Positions 11,707 through 22,875 of a stretch of DNA of 64,000 nt are shown here, one piece after another. A program made the translations under genes and the position numbers. The notes beneath the pieces are model-generated. The model was not told the origin of the DNA. It searched no databases and saw only the letters and a list, made by a program, of their open reading frames with translations. Source of the stretch: Tachypleus tridentatus (Eukaryota; Arthropoda; Merostomata; Xiphosura; Limulidae); assembly GCF_004210375.1 (NCBI RefSeq), contig NC_134831.1, positions 44,922,035 through 44,986,034 on the forward strand, in the 5' to 3' direction. Positions within the stretch are counted from its first letter, which is position 1. Each line of letters opens with the position of its first letter.

Positions 11707-12769
11707 CAATAAACATAGACAAAGAGAGAGAAAGTTATTGTCGAATAATATTAACATTTTTTCGAGGTATCTGTACATAAGTGTTTCAAGAGATATTGTT
11801 GTTGCAATACGAATTCTAAAAGTATGAATACGTCCTGATCTTTTAACTTGGGGTGCATTTACACCCACCCAAATGTATATTTGACAGCACAGATTGACCT
11901 AAACCAGCTTTGGCATATTCCTCGTTATTATAACTCTTTAAAAACACAAGTTCTCAATGTTCCAACTCTACGTGGTTTGTAGTGGGAAAGTCTAGATTCC
12001 TGTGTATACTTATATCACCTGATACGTGCCCCATCTCATTTAAACTCTAATTTCTAGACATTCTAGAAGCAATTTGAAAGCCATTATAAACTAACAGCAA
12101 ACTCAGTTACTATTATCTACCGTGTAGTTAATTAAAAACTATACTAACTTTGATTCTATTATACGTAACGCTCCAAACTTGAGAGTAGAGACAGAAGGTG
12201 TCATGTAGAGTCACTACGCAAGAGTGAAATAAAGTAGTGGATCAGAATGCAAAGATAATGTTTATGAAGTTCACGAACAGTCAGAGAAAGAAAGCGACTA
12301 TTCGTCTGAACCAGTTTAAGAAAAGTGTGAAGATAAAATGCCACCAAGAGGACGATGACCAAGAGTTGACCAAACTAAGACAGCTTTGATTCCACGACTT
12401 CTGTAACAATCTGTTGAAATGAAATTTGTTTTGTGGATATTTAGAGGCTCTTGTTGTCATTTGCCTAAATATAACACAACACTTTTACTCCTCTGACTAC
12501 CATCTGGGCCCAAAGATTGGCACTGTTAAGTTGTTATGGAAACAAATATTGTGAAAAGTCACAAAATTTTATGACTTATGCAACCTTACTGGCATGTTTG
12601 AGTTTTACTGTTCTAGATTTTAATAAAAATAAGAACTAACACCATATAACATATGAGCCCAATGGGCACAAATGTTTATATAAAATAAACGTTGTGACAA
12701 GTATTCAATTACGCCTTTGTGCACTATTTACGAATCTAAAACACGTTTACTGGTTAAATGATACTGACA

Positions 12770-13125
12770 GAAATTTATAAATCGAAAGAGGTTTACTGGT
12801 TTAGTAATACTGCTAGGGATCTAAAAAGGTTTACTGGTTTAGTAACACTGCTAGGGATCTAAAAAGGTTTACTGGTTTAGTGATACTGCTAGGGATCTAA
12901 AAAGGTTTACTGGTTTAGTAATACTGCTAGAGATCTAAAAAGGTTTACTGGTTTAGTAATACTGCTAGGGATCTAAAAAGGTTTACTGGTTTAGTAATAC
13001 TGCTAGGGATCTAAAAAGGTTTACTGGTTTAGTAATACTGCTAGGGATCTAAAAAGGTTTACTGGTTTAGTAATACTGCTGGGGATCTAAAAAGGTTTAC
13101 TGCTTTAGTAATACTGATGGGGATT
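12770..13125. repeat. 38-bp minisatellite inside the piggyBac remnant
   Basis: About nine tandem units of 38 bp containing AAGGTTTACTGGTTTAGTAA and TACTGCTAGGGATCT. Unit starts lie at 12791, 12829 and so on. Units are almost identical in the centre and decayed at both edges, so expansion is recent relative to the host element. Confidence 0.92.
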
Positions 13126-13876
13126 TATAAATCTAAAAATAAAAATGTTTCACAGTATGGAACAGGCAAGATTGTTGACTACATATTGTGAGCCACCAAA
13201 GACATCAACAGATTCTCAGAGTTTTACGCGTTGATGATACAACAGCAACAGGAAGAATTGCAAATAAATTACAACCCATCCGCGACTTTTGTGAAACTTA
13301 GAATCAATACTTACAAGACTCCTACATGCCTGGAGCTCGCATGACCGTAGATGAGCAATTCTACTAGTCCATACCATCGAAACTGAGAATATATGAAATG
13401 AAGATTTAGGTTATTTGCGGTATTGAGACATCCTGTGCTTGGAAAATGCGAGTGTATACAGGAAAACATCCAGAGGAATGAAGGAGTTCCATCATAGTTG
13501 TTATGGACATGGTCAGAGAAATTGTAAATACAGATAGAACTTTATTTCTCACAATTTTTAATGAGTCAGTTATTTTCGTAGCACTTACTTGCAAAGCGGT
13601 TGACAACTGTGAATAAAATTACGGAGAAGAAATATAGGCTTTACAAGCCTGAAAGAAAGAACACCAGCAGCTAATATTTTTTAGTTCTAAGGTGACTCAA
13701 TGCTTATTTATATTTTCCTAAAAATCGTAGATTCTAAGTCTCCGAAATACATTACACTATCAACCAATAATTGTAACAACTAAAAAAAAAAAAAAAACCA
13801 AAAGAAAGCAACTTCTTTTTACAACACCAAAAGTTACGTGGATATACCATGATGGTACGATGCCACAGTTCCAGAA

Positions 13877-14134
13877 TATTTCGCAAATATATACGAGGAC
13901 TAGCTGCACTAGTCGTCCCTAATTTAGCAGTGTAAGAATAAAGGAAAAGCAGTTAGTCATCACCACCCACCGCCAACTCTTGAGCTACTTTTTTACCAAC
14001 GAATAGTGAGAATAAACGTCACATTATAATGCCCCCACGGCTTAAAGGGCGAGCATGTTCAGTGTGATAGGGATTCGAACCTACGACTCTAAGATTACGA
14101 GTCAAGCGCTCTAATCACCTAACTATGCCAGGCC
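13877..14134 (-). mobile_element. SINE-A copy inserted in piggyBac, with 9-bp target duplication
   Basis: Reverse-strand copy flanked by GTTCCAGAA at 13868-13876 and 14135-14143. Removing it rejoins the transposase reading, so the SINE inserted after piggyBac did. The poly-CAAA tail side is shortened. Confidence 0.9.
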
Positions 14135-14652
14135 GTTCCAGAAGAATGACCCGAAAATGGCCTGTGATTATCTTCTGCAATATTATTGACGTTGGTTTAG
14201 TAATATGGTTGAAGTTGAAACCTCAATATCTACAAAGAAAAGTGCACAAGCACCGATACTTCTCATTCAACTTGAGAAGATGCTTTCTGGATTAGAAGGT
14301 CAACAAGACAATCCAGAAAATCTCATACAACTAATGGAAGCCGAAGGAGAAACAGTCAGGGAAAAAGGAAGATAGTTCATTTGTGAATGTAATTAAAAGA
14401 CTGCACAACACTCACAGTATGCAAAAGTCGTGGAAGTAATATGTAACTCGTTTTATTGTATTATGCTTTATAAAGACAAAAATCAGGGAATGTGTTTATT
14501 ATAAATATTTACATTACTTCTATTTTAACTGAAATATATGCACTACCTCTTTTCCAATAATAAGATGAAGTTTTAGACTTTTCTTTTTAAATGGGTCCAC
14601 TGGATCATGTTGACTTCTTATGTAATTTGTTTTCGTAACAGTCCTATGGTTG

Positions 14653-14745
14653 TCCCCCATTGGAACAGTGGTAAGTCTAGAAACTTACAGATTAAAATCA
14701 GGGGTACGATTTCCCGTGGTGGCCACAACGTGCCTTTGTTCTCAA
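14653..14745 (+). mobile_element. SINE-C copy, 3' truncated
   Basis: GTCCCCCATTGGAACAGTGG head and CAGGGGTACGATTTCC B-box region; the CA tail is missing. Confidence 0.65.
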
Positions 14746-15568
14746 ACAGGCAATTGGTATTCGTAATATGAACCATCTTTGTTAACTCTGTTCAAACATT
14801 CATAAATAGTATTTTTCAAATTATTAGCATGATTTCTCCTATTGTATATAACATGTGTGAAAGTGTACAATAAACTCTGTAGTTGCTGTAGGTAATTAAA
14901 GTGTGACAACACACTTGCCAAGTCTCTGTTGCAGCTTTAACGGGCATTATGAAAGATGACGTCCATGTATGGTAGAAGATCTGAGAAAAGACTGTCAAGA
15001 TGTACTTCTAAGATTAAACTCTCTTTGCAGAAATTTGTCACAAGAGAATTACCATATAAGGTAAGTGTCCTTAATGATGACATTTAGACTTAGCTCGAAG
15101 GACGACAGAGCAAGTAGTTCCAAGGGCAGAACGAGAAGTAGAACATAGTTCTTATGAAGTGCGGTCAACCCTCAAGACATATGTTACATGAATTATTTAA
15201 AATACTGATAAGTGCATCGTGGTACGAAATAACGAAGTGAACGTTGTGGAAACAAAGACTTTACGCCTAATTATTCGGATTCTTCGAGCTTTCACTGCAT
15301 ATATTTGTTTATGATAACCAACAACTAATGTTTTATTATAATTTACGGTATGGAATTTATACTGATTTGCCATTCGTTTTTTGTTTATTCTTTTTATCGC
15401 TATGTGGTAACAGGATACAAAAAGTTCATGAAAAGAAAATATCGATTCATGTTATAATTAATTACAGCAGTAGAAAACAAGTAACTCTGTAGTCACCATA
15501 TAGAGAGTGATTGTGCAAGTTCATAAGATTTCAATGGGCTGGAACTCAACTTAAGACCAGTATTTCGG
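14746..15568. other. Intergenic DNA, no gene seen
   Basis: AT-rich, no recognised feature. Confidence 0.5.
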
Positions 15569-15648
15569 GCTCCCAGTGGCTCAGCAGTATATCTGCAGCT
15601 CGGATATAGCCTATTGTATAGTTTTGCGCTTAACAACAATAAAAATGA
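15569..15648 (+). mobile_element. SINE-B copy, internally deleted
   Basis: Head GGGCTCCCAGTGGCTCAGCA and 3' part GCCTATTGTATAGTTTTGCG are joined with the B-box region missing. The open frame that starts here is not a gene. Confidence 0.65.
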
Positions 15649-16330
15649 ACCAAATTACATTTGTATTACTGTCGTATAGTTCAGATAATGCTATGGACAG
15701 CTACGTAGGTTTTCGAAAAAGTTTCGCATTTTTGTTGTACCATTTACGTTTTAAGGCCCTAAATGGATTAATATGGAATACGGTACACATGAAAACACTA
15801 CGGAAACTGCTAAGTCTATATATAGTCAAACGTCTCTTAAAGGAAGAGCTAAAGGTGTGGGTGAGCATTTGTGCTGAGTCAAGCAATGTGTACATTTAGA
15901 ATACTAAATAGACACTCTTTGAGAGGAATTAGTCTGTGCAGATGAGGAGGGCGTTTGTTAAACGCTGTAATTTTTCTACAGCTTGTTAACCCTTCTTTCA
16001 TTGAGGATTAACTTATTAAAGCAAGTAAAATCCACCAAAGATCAGTTTGCTGGGAGCCCATGAAGGGTCACATGGTTAGAATCCCATAAAGGATTAGCTG
16101 ATCAAAATAGGGTTAATAAAAACAATATCTAGCTCCTTCATCGCCAGCTGCTTCCCTTGAAGTTAGCCCAGTTAGCTCCATCCTTATTGTGAGAGGTTTA
16201 ATGTTTTCTATGTCAGAATTTAGCCTTAATCTAATAAAATCACTATTTTCACTGTTTACTGTGAACGATAGAGTAGCTATGTCACAGCCTGACGTGAGAA
16301 ATTCAGTCAATAAGGTCACAGTTTGATGTA
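15649..16330. other. Intergenic DNA, no gene seen
   Basis: Unique AT-rich sequence; short open frames on both strands overlap and lack recognisable motifs. Confidence 0.5.
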
Positions 16331-16557
16331 CACGGCTTAATAACTATAATCACAGTCTGTTGTGGGTCATACAGTCATTATTGCCATGGCCTGTTGTAAG
16401 TGGTACAGTTACTACTGTAACAGCCTATTGTGAATGATACAGTCATTACTGTCACAGACTGTTCTAAGTGGTACAATCACTACGACCACATTGCCTTTCG
16501 TGAGAGATCTTGTTATTTTAAGGTCACAACCTGTTGAGAGAGTTTTTATCGCTAAAT
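16330..16557. repeat. 34-bp degenerate minisatellite
   Basis: About six diverged units built on CAGTCTGTTGTGGGTCATAC. CTGTTGT-like anchors fall at 16356, 16391, 16425, 16459 and about 16493. Confidence 0.75.
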
Positions 16558-16566
16558 TCTGTTGTG

Positions 16567-16805
16567 TTTGTTTGTTTCAAATTTCGCTAGTCATCCCTAA
16601 TTTAGCAGTATAAGACTAGAGGGAAGGCAGCTATTCATCACCATCCACTGCCAAATTTTGGGCTACTCTTTAACCAACGAATAGTAGGATTTGTCGAAAC
16701 ATTATAACCCTCTCAGGGCGAGCATGTTTGGAGTGATGGAAATTCGAACCCGCCACCCTCTGATAACAAGTCGAGCGCCTTAACCACCTGGTCATGCAGG
16801 GCAAG
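16567..16805 (-). mobile_element. SINE-A copy with 9-bp target duplication
   Basis: Flanked by TCTGTTGTG at 16558-16566 and 16806-16814, inside the 34-bp minisatellite. About 30 bases between the tail and the GTCATCCCTAATTTAGC block are deleted. Confidence 0.85.
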
Positions 16806-17224
16806 TCTGTTGTGACGGATTCATTTATTGAGCCTACAGTTCAAACTTGAGTTTATAAGCGCCAGATCTATGTGTCTTACAGAGAAACAGCAATAGTTTA
16901 TTTTAATTGTTGTAAGAGATTCTTCATCAATATCACAATCTGTTATAAGATATTCAAATGGTGAATTCTCAAACTGCTCAATAAGGATCGTTCAGTTGTA
17001 CGAAGTTTAGCGTAGGTTAGATTTAACTACAATTTTTCATTTTACGTCAATTTCAAATAACTTTTAAAATATTTGTTCCCTCGTATATTGGGCTTTTGAA
17101 GCATTTGGAATTCTAAGCAGTATGAAAACGAAAACAGAGAAAAAAATATTCTGTTGACTGCATGTCTGAAACTTTGTTTCCTTTGTTAGATTTCACACAA
17201 AGAAACTTGGAAGCTACTGAGTTG

Positions 17225-17398
17225 ACTGCCTGTAATTATGAACTACAAACCAAAGGGAAGGCAGCTAGTCAACGACATACACTGACAATTCTTGGGCTTC
17301 TCTGATCGAACTGAATATTGGAATTTCCCTTATTTTTGTTTGGCGGAACTTTAGTTCGATTGTCTGGTACGCTAACCACTGGGCTATACTCGGCCATT
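17225..17398 (-). mobile_element. SINE-D copy
   Basis: Diverged reverse-strand element: GGGAAGGCAGCTAGTCAACG, then ATTCTTGGGCTTCTCTGATC, then a poorly conserved head ending GGGCTATACTCGGCC. Confidence 0.5.
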
Positions 17399-17399
17399 A

Positions 17400-18636
17400 A
17401 AACCTTGTTAGCGAAGGAAATCCTTTAAATGCGTACCGGCAATTAATGATTCTTTATTCAGTAAAATGGAGTTGAATTAACTGTTCTAAACGTGACACAT
17501 ATAAAAATCAAAGTTTTAAACCACTTGTTAAATGTATTATTGATATACGTTCGAAGCCATAGAAAGTGCCAAATTATTTCAACAGATTCCTAGAGTGCTC
17601 TTTACACTATATTAAAAATATTATCACTAAAAAAAATTATTACTTTTTGGTTAACTCAAATCGAAATGAAAAACACACTCAGAAGATGACGTCTGTTATG
17701 TCAGGCTTCTTTCCCAGCTGTGAATTTAGGACACTTCCTTATCAGGTTCTCCTTGTCTCTCACCTCGTGTTTAAGATGTTATCTGTTGTTGGTTGTTTCT
17801 GAGATATAAAAAATAACTATGATGCAGTCTTGTTAAAACAAAAAAATCATTCGATGTTTTATTATGACCAACTTCACAGGAGAAACAAGCTTATATCCCA
17901 GCATTCAACTCGTTTCAAAAAATCTCTCAAAGCTAAATAAAAATCTTAGCCGTCTCTGTCTGAGATAGATCAGACGGACGGTAGCTCGTGAGCAGCATCT
18001 GTTGAGCTAATCTAATCGAACAGTGAAATTATTCCACTGTCACTATTAAAACACACTCATAACTCCAAAGTGTGGAGCGCATTTGTGATCCGTGGACTCA
18101 CAGATTCACAGGCACGTTGAACAATAATAGACCATGTCCATTCTCACTCATCTCTGGTTTGGGTTAGAACACCCCTAAATACAGTAGTTATCGTAATTAT
18201 TTTCATATAAAATCAATTACCTCAGTTATTTCCAATGCTGTAAAATTCTTCATCAAATCACGTTTATACACACACATAATAATATCTTAACGAGTTTTGC
18301 AGTGGAAAAATTATTATGCAAAAACATAACTTTTAAGGAAGTTCTTACTTTACCTACTCGTTCATTACCTAGTTTCATAATGTGGTTCACAAATACTAGA
18401 AAATCCAAGAGTACTGTGTTATGTTAGATGTTGTTGTCTAGTAAGTAAGTACGCCCCATTCTTGGAGAACCTGTTTATTATGACGTTGTTTTAGTTCAAC
18501 TGGAAATCCAGTAAGTTGTGTGTATGAAGAAGGAAGCACAGAATCAACAAGTAATAAGAGCTCAAGCCTCGGTTGTTTGGTATATTTCGCACATAACTGA
18601 CACAAGGGTTACCTGTCATAGTTCCTAGTTGTTAGA
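17400..18636. other. Intergenic DNA, no gene seen
   Basis: AT-rich, no recognised repeat or exon. Confidence 0.5.
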
Positions 18637-18914
18637 TTGTTTGTTTGTTTGTTTTTGGATTTCGCGCAAAGCTACACAAGGTCTATCTGTGCTAGTCGTT
18701 CCTAATTTAGTAGTGTAAGACTAGAGGAAAAGCAGCTAGTCATTACCACCCATCGCCACTCTTGGGATAGTCTTTTATCAACGAATAGTGGTGTTGACCA
18801 TCACTTTATAAAGCCCCATGGCTGAAAGGACGAGCATGTTTGGTGTGACGGGGATTCGAACCTGCGACCCTCAGATTATGAGTCGAGCGCCTTAACCACT
18901 TCGTCATGTCAGAC
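18637..18914 (-). mobile_element. SINE-A copy
   Basis: Full-length reverse-strand copy with a TGTTTGTTTGTTTGTTT tail and an intact minus-strand B box (GGTTCGAATCC). Confidence 0.88.
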
Positions 18915-19299
18915 CAACTAACTGAGAGAAGAGAGTGAAGAAAGCTGGTTAACAGTGCATACTGTCAAGTTGGATTTGACTGTTACTCATATGTCATACC
19001 ATCGACCACGAAATGAGTTAAAATTAGTGTCCATAGCATCAATTTCTTTCCTCTTTCTTGATTTTTTTTTTGGGGGGGGCATTGGCTAACAGTCTGAAGT
19101 TTAAACCAGAGTGCAAGCTCGTAGAACACCTGTTAGTGTAAATCGTTGAGTAAAGGAACATTTCAAAAACACATTTTGGATAAGATTGATGCGACACCCC
19201 TGAACTTAGAGTATACGAAAATAGCTCAAATTAAGAGACAAAAATTAGCCAAGAGGAAATCAAAATGTGTTTAGTCGCGTTTTTAGTTTGAATCTGTAT

Positions 19300-19530
19300 G
19301 TTCTATAGGTGTTGCTGCTGTAGAGCACCAAAAACACCAAACTTTAAACCGTGTGTTTTATAGTTGTGATTATGTTATAGCACAGAAAACACTGTACCTT
19401 AAACAACATATTTTATAGGTGCTATTATATTACAACATTAGAAACACCTAACCTCAAACTGTGTCTTTTAGAGCTGGTATTATATTATAGCACGGAAAAT
19501 ACCCAATCTTAAACTGAATATTTTATAGTT
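19300..19530. repeat. 55-bp degenerate minisatellite, about 4 copies
   Basis: TTTTATAG anchors at 19304, 19359, 19414, 19469 and 19524 give an exact 55-bp period; each unit carries an AACACC-AAACT block. Confidence 0.8.
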
Positions 19531-19828
19531 AGTATTACATGTGAATATTGATGTGTATAAAACGATACACAGAAATGGCAGTTAAACATATCTCTTTATT
19601 TCAATAAAGTAAAGCTAGATAATGATATTACCATGACACTAAATAAAAAAGTTCTGCTGTATTTAAAAACAACATATTTAAAACTTTGTAGTTTAAAAAT
19701 TTGTTTACACTTATGGTCAAATCGTATTTTCTTCAGAAGTTTTCAAGTGCCGTATATCTTTTCTCTAAATCAAGAAAGGAATGTATAACATAACATCCTG
19801 TTACCATTTTTCAATAACGATGTTTCAG

Positions 19829-20067
19829 ACCTTCGTGCTTGTAAACCCATCGCGAATGTGTATGTAAGGAGTGGAAGCAAAAGCAAACCACCCCGTCAGA
19901 CCTCATTCATCAAGGACAGTATTAACGTTGGAAAAAAACACCATGATTTCATCCCACCCATAAAGCAGGTGGAGGAGGAACGCAAGTCACCGATGAATCA
20001 GTTTATCTCTATCATTACCCATATATATATACATATATGGAGAGAGATATATTTAAAGTTGACTTAA
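19829..20067 (+). CDS. Possible terminal or internal exon of an unidentified gene
   Basis: An acceptor (TGTTTCAG, ending 19828) is followed by an open frame of well-mixed composition: LRACKPIANVYV, SGSKSKPPRQTSFIKD, HHDFIPPIKQVEEERKSPMN, then a low-complexity tail over an ATATAT microsatellite to a TAA at 20065-20067. The first 60 or so residues look like real protein (lysine- and proline-rich, charged, no repeat bias), unlike the surrounding DNA. No good GT donor closes it, which would make it a last exon if real; a weak donor GTGGAG exists after the KQ codons. I do not recognise the family. The complementary strand also has an open frame here, which lowers confidence. Confidence 0.35.
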
Positions 20068-20715
20068 TATTCGTTGTCTAACAATACCTGCGCGTTAAGA
20101 CAAAAACTTAGGCCTAGCATACTTCGAGTATAAATGTTTTACGATAGTTACTCAGTATTGGTTCAAGAATTGTTTTTAGCCTAAAATAGTTTAGAAGTGT
20201 CCAATGTAGTGACAAAAAAAAAAAAGATTAGAAGCATTCAAGATGCGCTAATATAGTTCACTGAAACATCCTGCTGGATTGTAAAATTGTGGGTTCGAAT
20301 CTTTCTCCATTTCGATTTTTACTTCATCAAAAACTAAAAAATTAGGTTGACCTCGCAATATTATTCTCCAATAGAAAAGATGGGTCTTATTTTCCAGGAA
20401 TGTTGATTAATCTCTATATCTTATTTTTTTTCCTTTGTAAAGGACTTCCTAGTTTTACATGATTTAGAAAGGTTGAAAATTATTTGACATTTTTTGAAAC
20501 ATGACCTGCCTATGAAGAAACTATGAAGTTGCGGGTTCTCTCTGTGTCTCGTGCGCCTCACAACTTGATAGTTATTTTCACTGAAACACTAGCTCGTACA
20601 CAAGTTCATGTTTCTGTAACGCTCGAATTGCATTCTTCGTGGGTGTCCTTTGTTGTAACTGTAAGAAGTACATAAACTGATATGGAACTGTTCATTATAT
20701 TGGTTAAGTGTTGTC
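20068..20715. other. Intergenic DNA, no gene seen
   Basis: AT-rich. A SINE-A head scrap (GGGCCCGGCATGCCC) follows at about 20717-20752, joined to the short palindrome GGGGCCTAATAGGCCCC at about 20759-20775. Confidence 0.45.
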
Positions 20716-21005
20716 ATGGGCCCGGCATGCCCAAGCACGTTAACACTCCTACGAAAATTGGGGCCTAATAGGCCCCAGAGCAACTTGAAAGGTTATTAAT
20801 ATTAGGCTAATAATTTTGTATTTAAATGAAATTGCCATTAACTGACCCTATCCCTTTATATTTTAAGGAGCAATAATATTTTGACTTTTCAGACATTTGC
20901 GAAATAATATTTAAATTTTTTTTTAAACATCCACTAAGGGTATTTTGGGGCCTATTAGGCTCAGATCAAAAAACATAAATATGACTTTATTTATTTCCTG
21001 AATAA

Positions 21006-21168
21006 TTCTAGAACAGGCCTGGGCAACCGAAAAAAGCAAATTATAGTAAAAATATATTAATTTTACATCTTCTTTTCAAAAGATGGATATTTAGGATAAA
21101 AACTCTACTCCAACAATAATTTTAAACAGTCCTGATTATTGCCTAGTTTGCCCACGCCTGTTCTAGAA
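21006..21168. mobile_element. Non-autonomous hAT-type MITE, 147 bp, with 8-bp target duplication
   Basis: The element spans 21014-21160. Its ends CAGGCCTGGGCAA and TTGCCCACGCCTG are inverted repeats matching at 12 of 13 positions. It is flanked by TTCTAGAA at 21006-21013 and 21161-21168. An 8-bp duplication and CAG-GGGCAA ends are hallmarks of the hAT superfamily. The interior is non-coding and AT-rich. Confidence 0.88.
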
Positions 21169-21749
21169 CATTCTAGAAACTTTACAGAAGTATTTAGAAT
21201 AATCTAGAATATTCTTGATTAACATATGCTACATAATGTTAATTTTTATTTTAAAATATTCCTAATGCTTCTGTAACTTTGTTGTCGGTTAGGTGTTGTC
21301 ATATGTTAAATAATATTAATTTTTATTTAAAATAATTCCTAACGTTCTGTTATTTTGTTGTTGTTTGTCTAAATTTACTTTAAAAATTTAGTTGCAAATT
21401 GAAAACAAAAGTTGAAAGCCCAAGATACATGAACAAAGAATCACAGTCCAGAAAAATACAATTCATGTTTACACAATCTGTAAAAAAACATAGTTCACAA
21501 AGGGTTAAATTCATTATGTTAAAACGATTTTGGAGTCTCACTACGACGTAACAATCCATGTCACTACGTTAGATTAAAATGAAACTATGAATAAGCGACT
21601 TAGGCATCGACGAGAGGTTTAGTAGTCGGGAACGTTCAAATTGCCTCAAGTATAAACAGAAATCCGTGGTCGCTACATCCGGCAACTTGTCCGGTATATC
21701 ATCGTTTGTAAACAGCATGGACACTCACTTAATTCTCCAGCTGTTTGAA

Positions 21750-22134
21750 CAATTGAATAAGTAATTTGATTTGAAGCCTTATTTTGGTAAACTCATACCT
21801 TGTTTGTCTCGTCTCAATACGGGGATACTGCTTGATGGTATTGCTTATTGTTGCCTGAGACACGTGAACGACTTCAGACAATAATCTTTGTGTTTAAGGA
21901 TTTTCATCTGCTACAAGCAAGACGTTGCTCATTGCTTACCACGGCTGAGGGACGACTTGTTGCAGTAATTTTTTTTCTGGAGTCTTGGTACCCTAAGTTG
22001 ACCCATTTTATTATGTTTCCAATTAGATTAAGTATAATTCTAAACACTTCTGGGCAATTATAAACCACCGATTTAGACACTTCTTTATGATTTGAATGTG
22101 TGAATATTTTGAAGTGGTTAGGGCTGTTATACAC
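21750..22134 (-). pseudogene. Degraded N-terminal (helix-turn-helix) part of a Tc1/mariner-like transposase
   Basis: On the minus strand a frame with SRKKITATSRPSAVVSNEQR is followed, after a shift, by VADENP, a TAA, and TQRLLSEVVHVSQATISNTI. The order basic linker, RPS, then a second helix-turn-helix with VSxxTIxNxI is that of the paired-like DNA-binding region of Tc1-type transposases. No catalytic DDE part follows, and at least one stop and one shift interrupt it. The assignment rests on motif pattern only. Confidence 0.4.
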
Positions 22135-22185
22135 CTTATCTTAAAAGCTATCAATTTTCGGTGTCATCATACTACCTACAATACA

Positions 22186-22447
22186 CCCACTCGATTCATA
22201 ATCAGAGGGTCGCAGGTTCGAATCCCCGTCACACCAAACATGCTTTTCCTTTCAGCCGTGGGCGTTATAATGTGACAGTAAATCCCACTATTCGTTGGTA
22301 AAAAAGTAGCCCAAGAATTGGCGGTGGATGGTGATGACTAGCTGCCTTCCTTCTAGTTTTACACTGCTAAATTAGGGATGACTAGAGCAGATAGCCCTCG
22401 AGTAGCTTTGTGCGAAATTCAAAAAATAAACAAAAACAAACAAACAG
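22186..22447 (+). mobile_element. SINE-A copy, 5' truncated
   Basis: Starts inside the tRNA-like head at ACTCGATTCATAATC; intact B box GGTTCGAATCCCC and a CAAACAAACAG tail. Confidence 0.85.
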
Positions 22448-22479
22448 TCCAGAAAAGCACATTTTCGTTAGACACGTGT

Positions 22480-22875
22480 GTTTCATTATATAGCGTTTTA
22501 CGTGCATGTCTGGTTTATGGACACAGTATGTCCAGTGTATTTGATAGGCATGTCTGGTTTGTGGACTTTGTATGTTCAGTGTGTTTCATTGACATGTTCG
22601 GTTTACGCACATTGTGGGTCCAGCGAATTAACAAGTATGTCCGGTTTGTAAAAATTGCATGTCCAGTGTATTTGACGTGCTTGCCCGGTTTATAGAAATA
22701 TTTTGTCTAATGTATTTAACAAGCGTGTCTGATCTGTGAACATTATATTGACCAGTGCGAGTTTCATGTTATGTACGATTTGTGGACAATGTGAGTCCAG
22801 TATACTTAATAGGTATGTCCGGTTTGTGAACACTGTATGTCCAATGAATTTCGAGTTTATTTCAGGTTGTAAAAA
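22480..22875. repeat. 44-bp degenerate minisatellite, about 9 copies
   Basis: Units carry CATGTCTGGTTTGTGGAC and CAGTGTATTTGA. Anchors fall at about 22506, 22550, 22594, 22637, 22681 and 22725. Open frames on both strands here are products of the repeat. Confidence 0.85.

Larger units (their letters stand above)
12240..14380 (+). pseudogene. piggyBac-type transposase, dead, with internal insertions
   Basis: Remnant of a piggyBac transposase, which excises and inserts at TTAA. An acidic N-terminus is visible around 12250-12330 (YEVHEQSEKESDYSS). The catalytic core follows at 13240-13600, with YMPGARMTVDEQF (catalytic Asp of the DDD triad), PSKLRIYEMKI and RVYTGKHPE. After a SINE, RMTRKWPVIIFCNIIDVG at about 14146-14200 matches the C-terminal helix region. 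In-frame stops occur right after VDEQFY, after MKI and after HPEE. A 38-bp tandem array lies between the N-terminal and core parts. Terminal inverted repeats were not identified. Confidence 0.75.

Noticed and set aside
12240-12330. Independent small acidic protein
   Set aside because: It fits as the N-terminus of the piggyBac remnant and is interrupted by a stop soon after.
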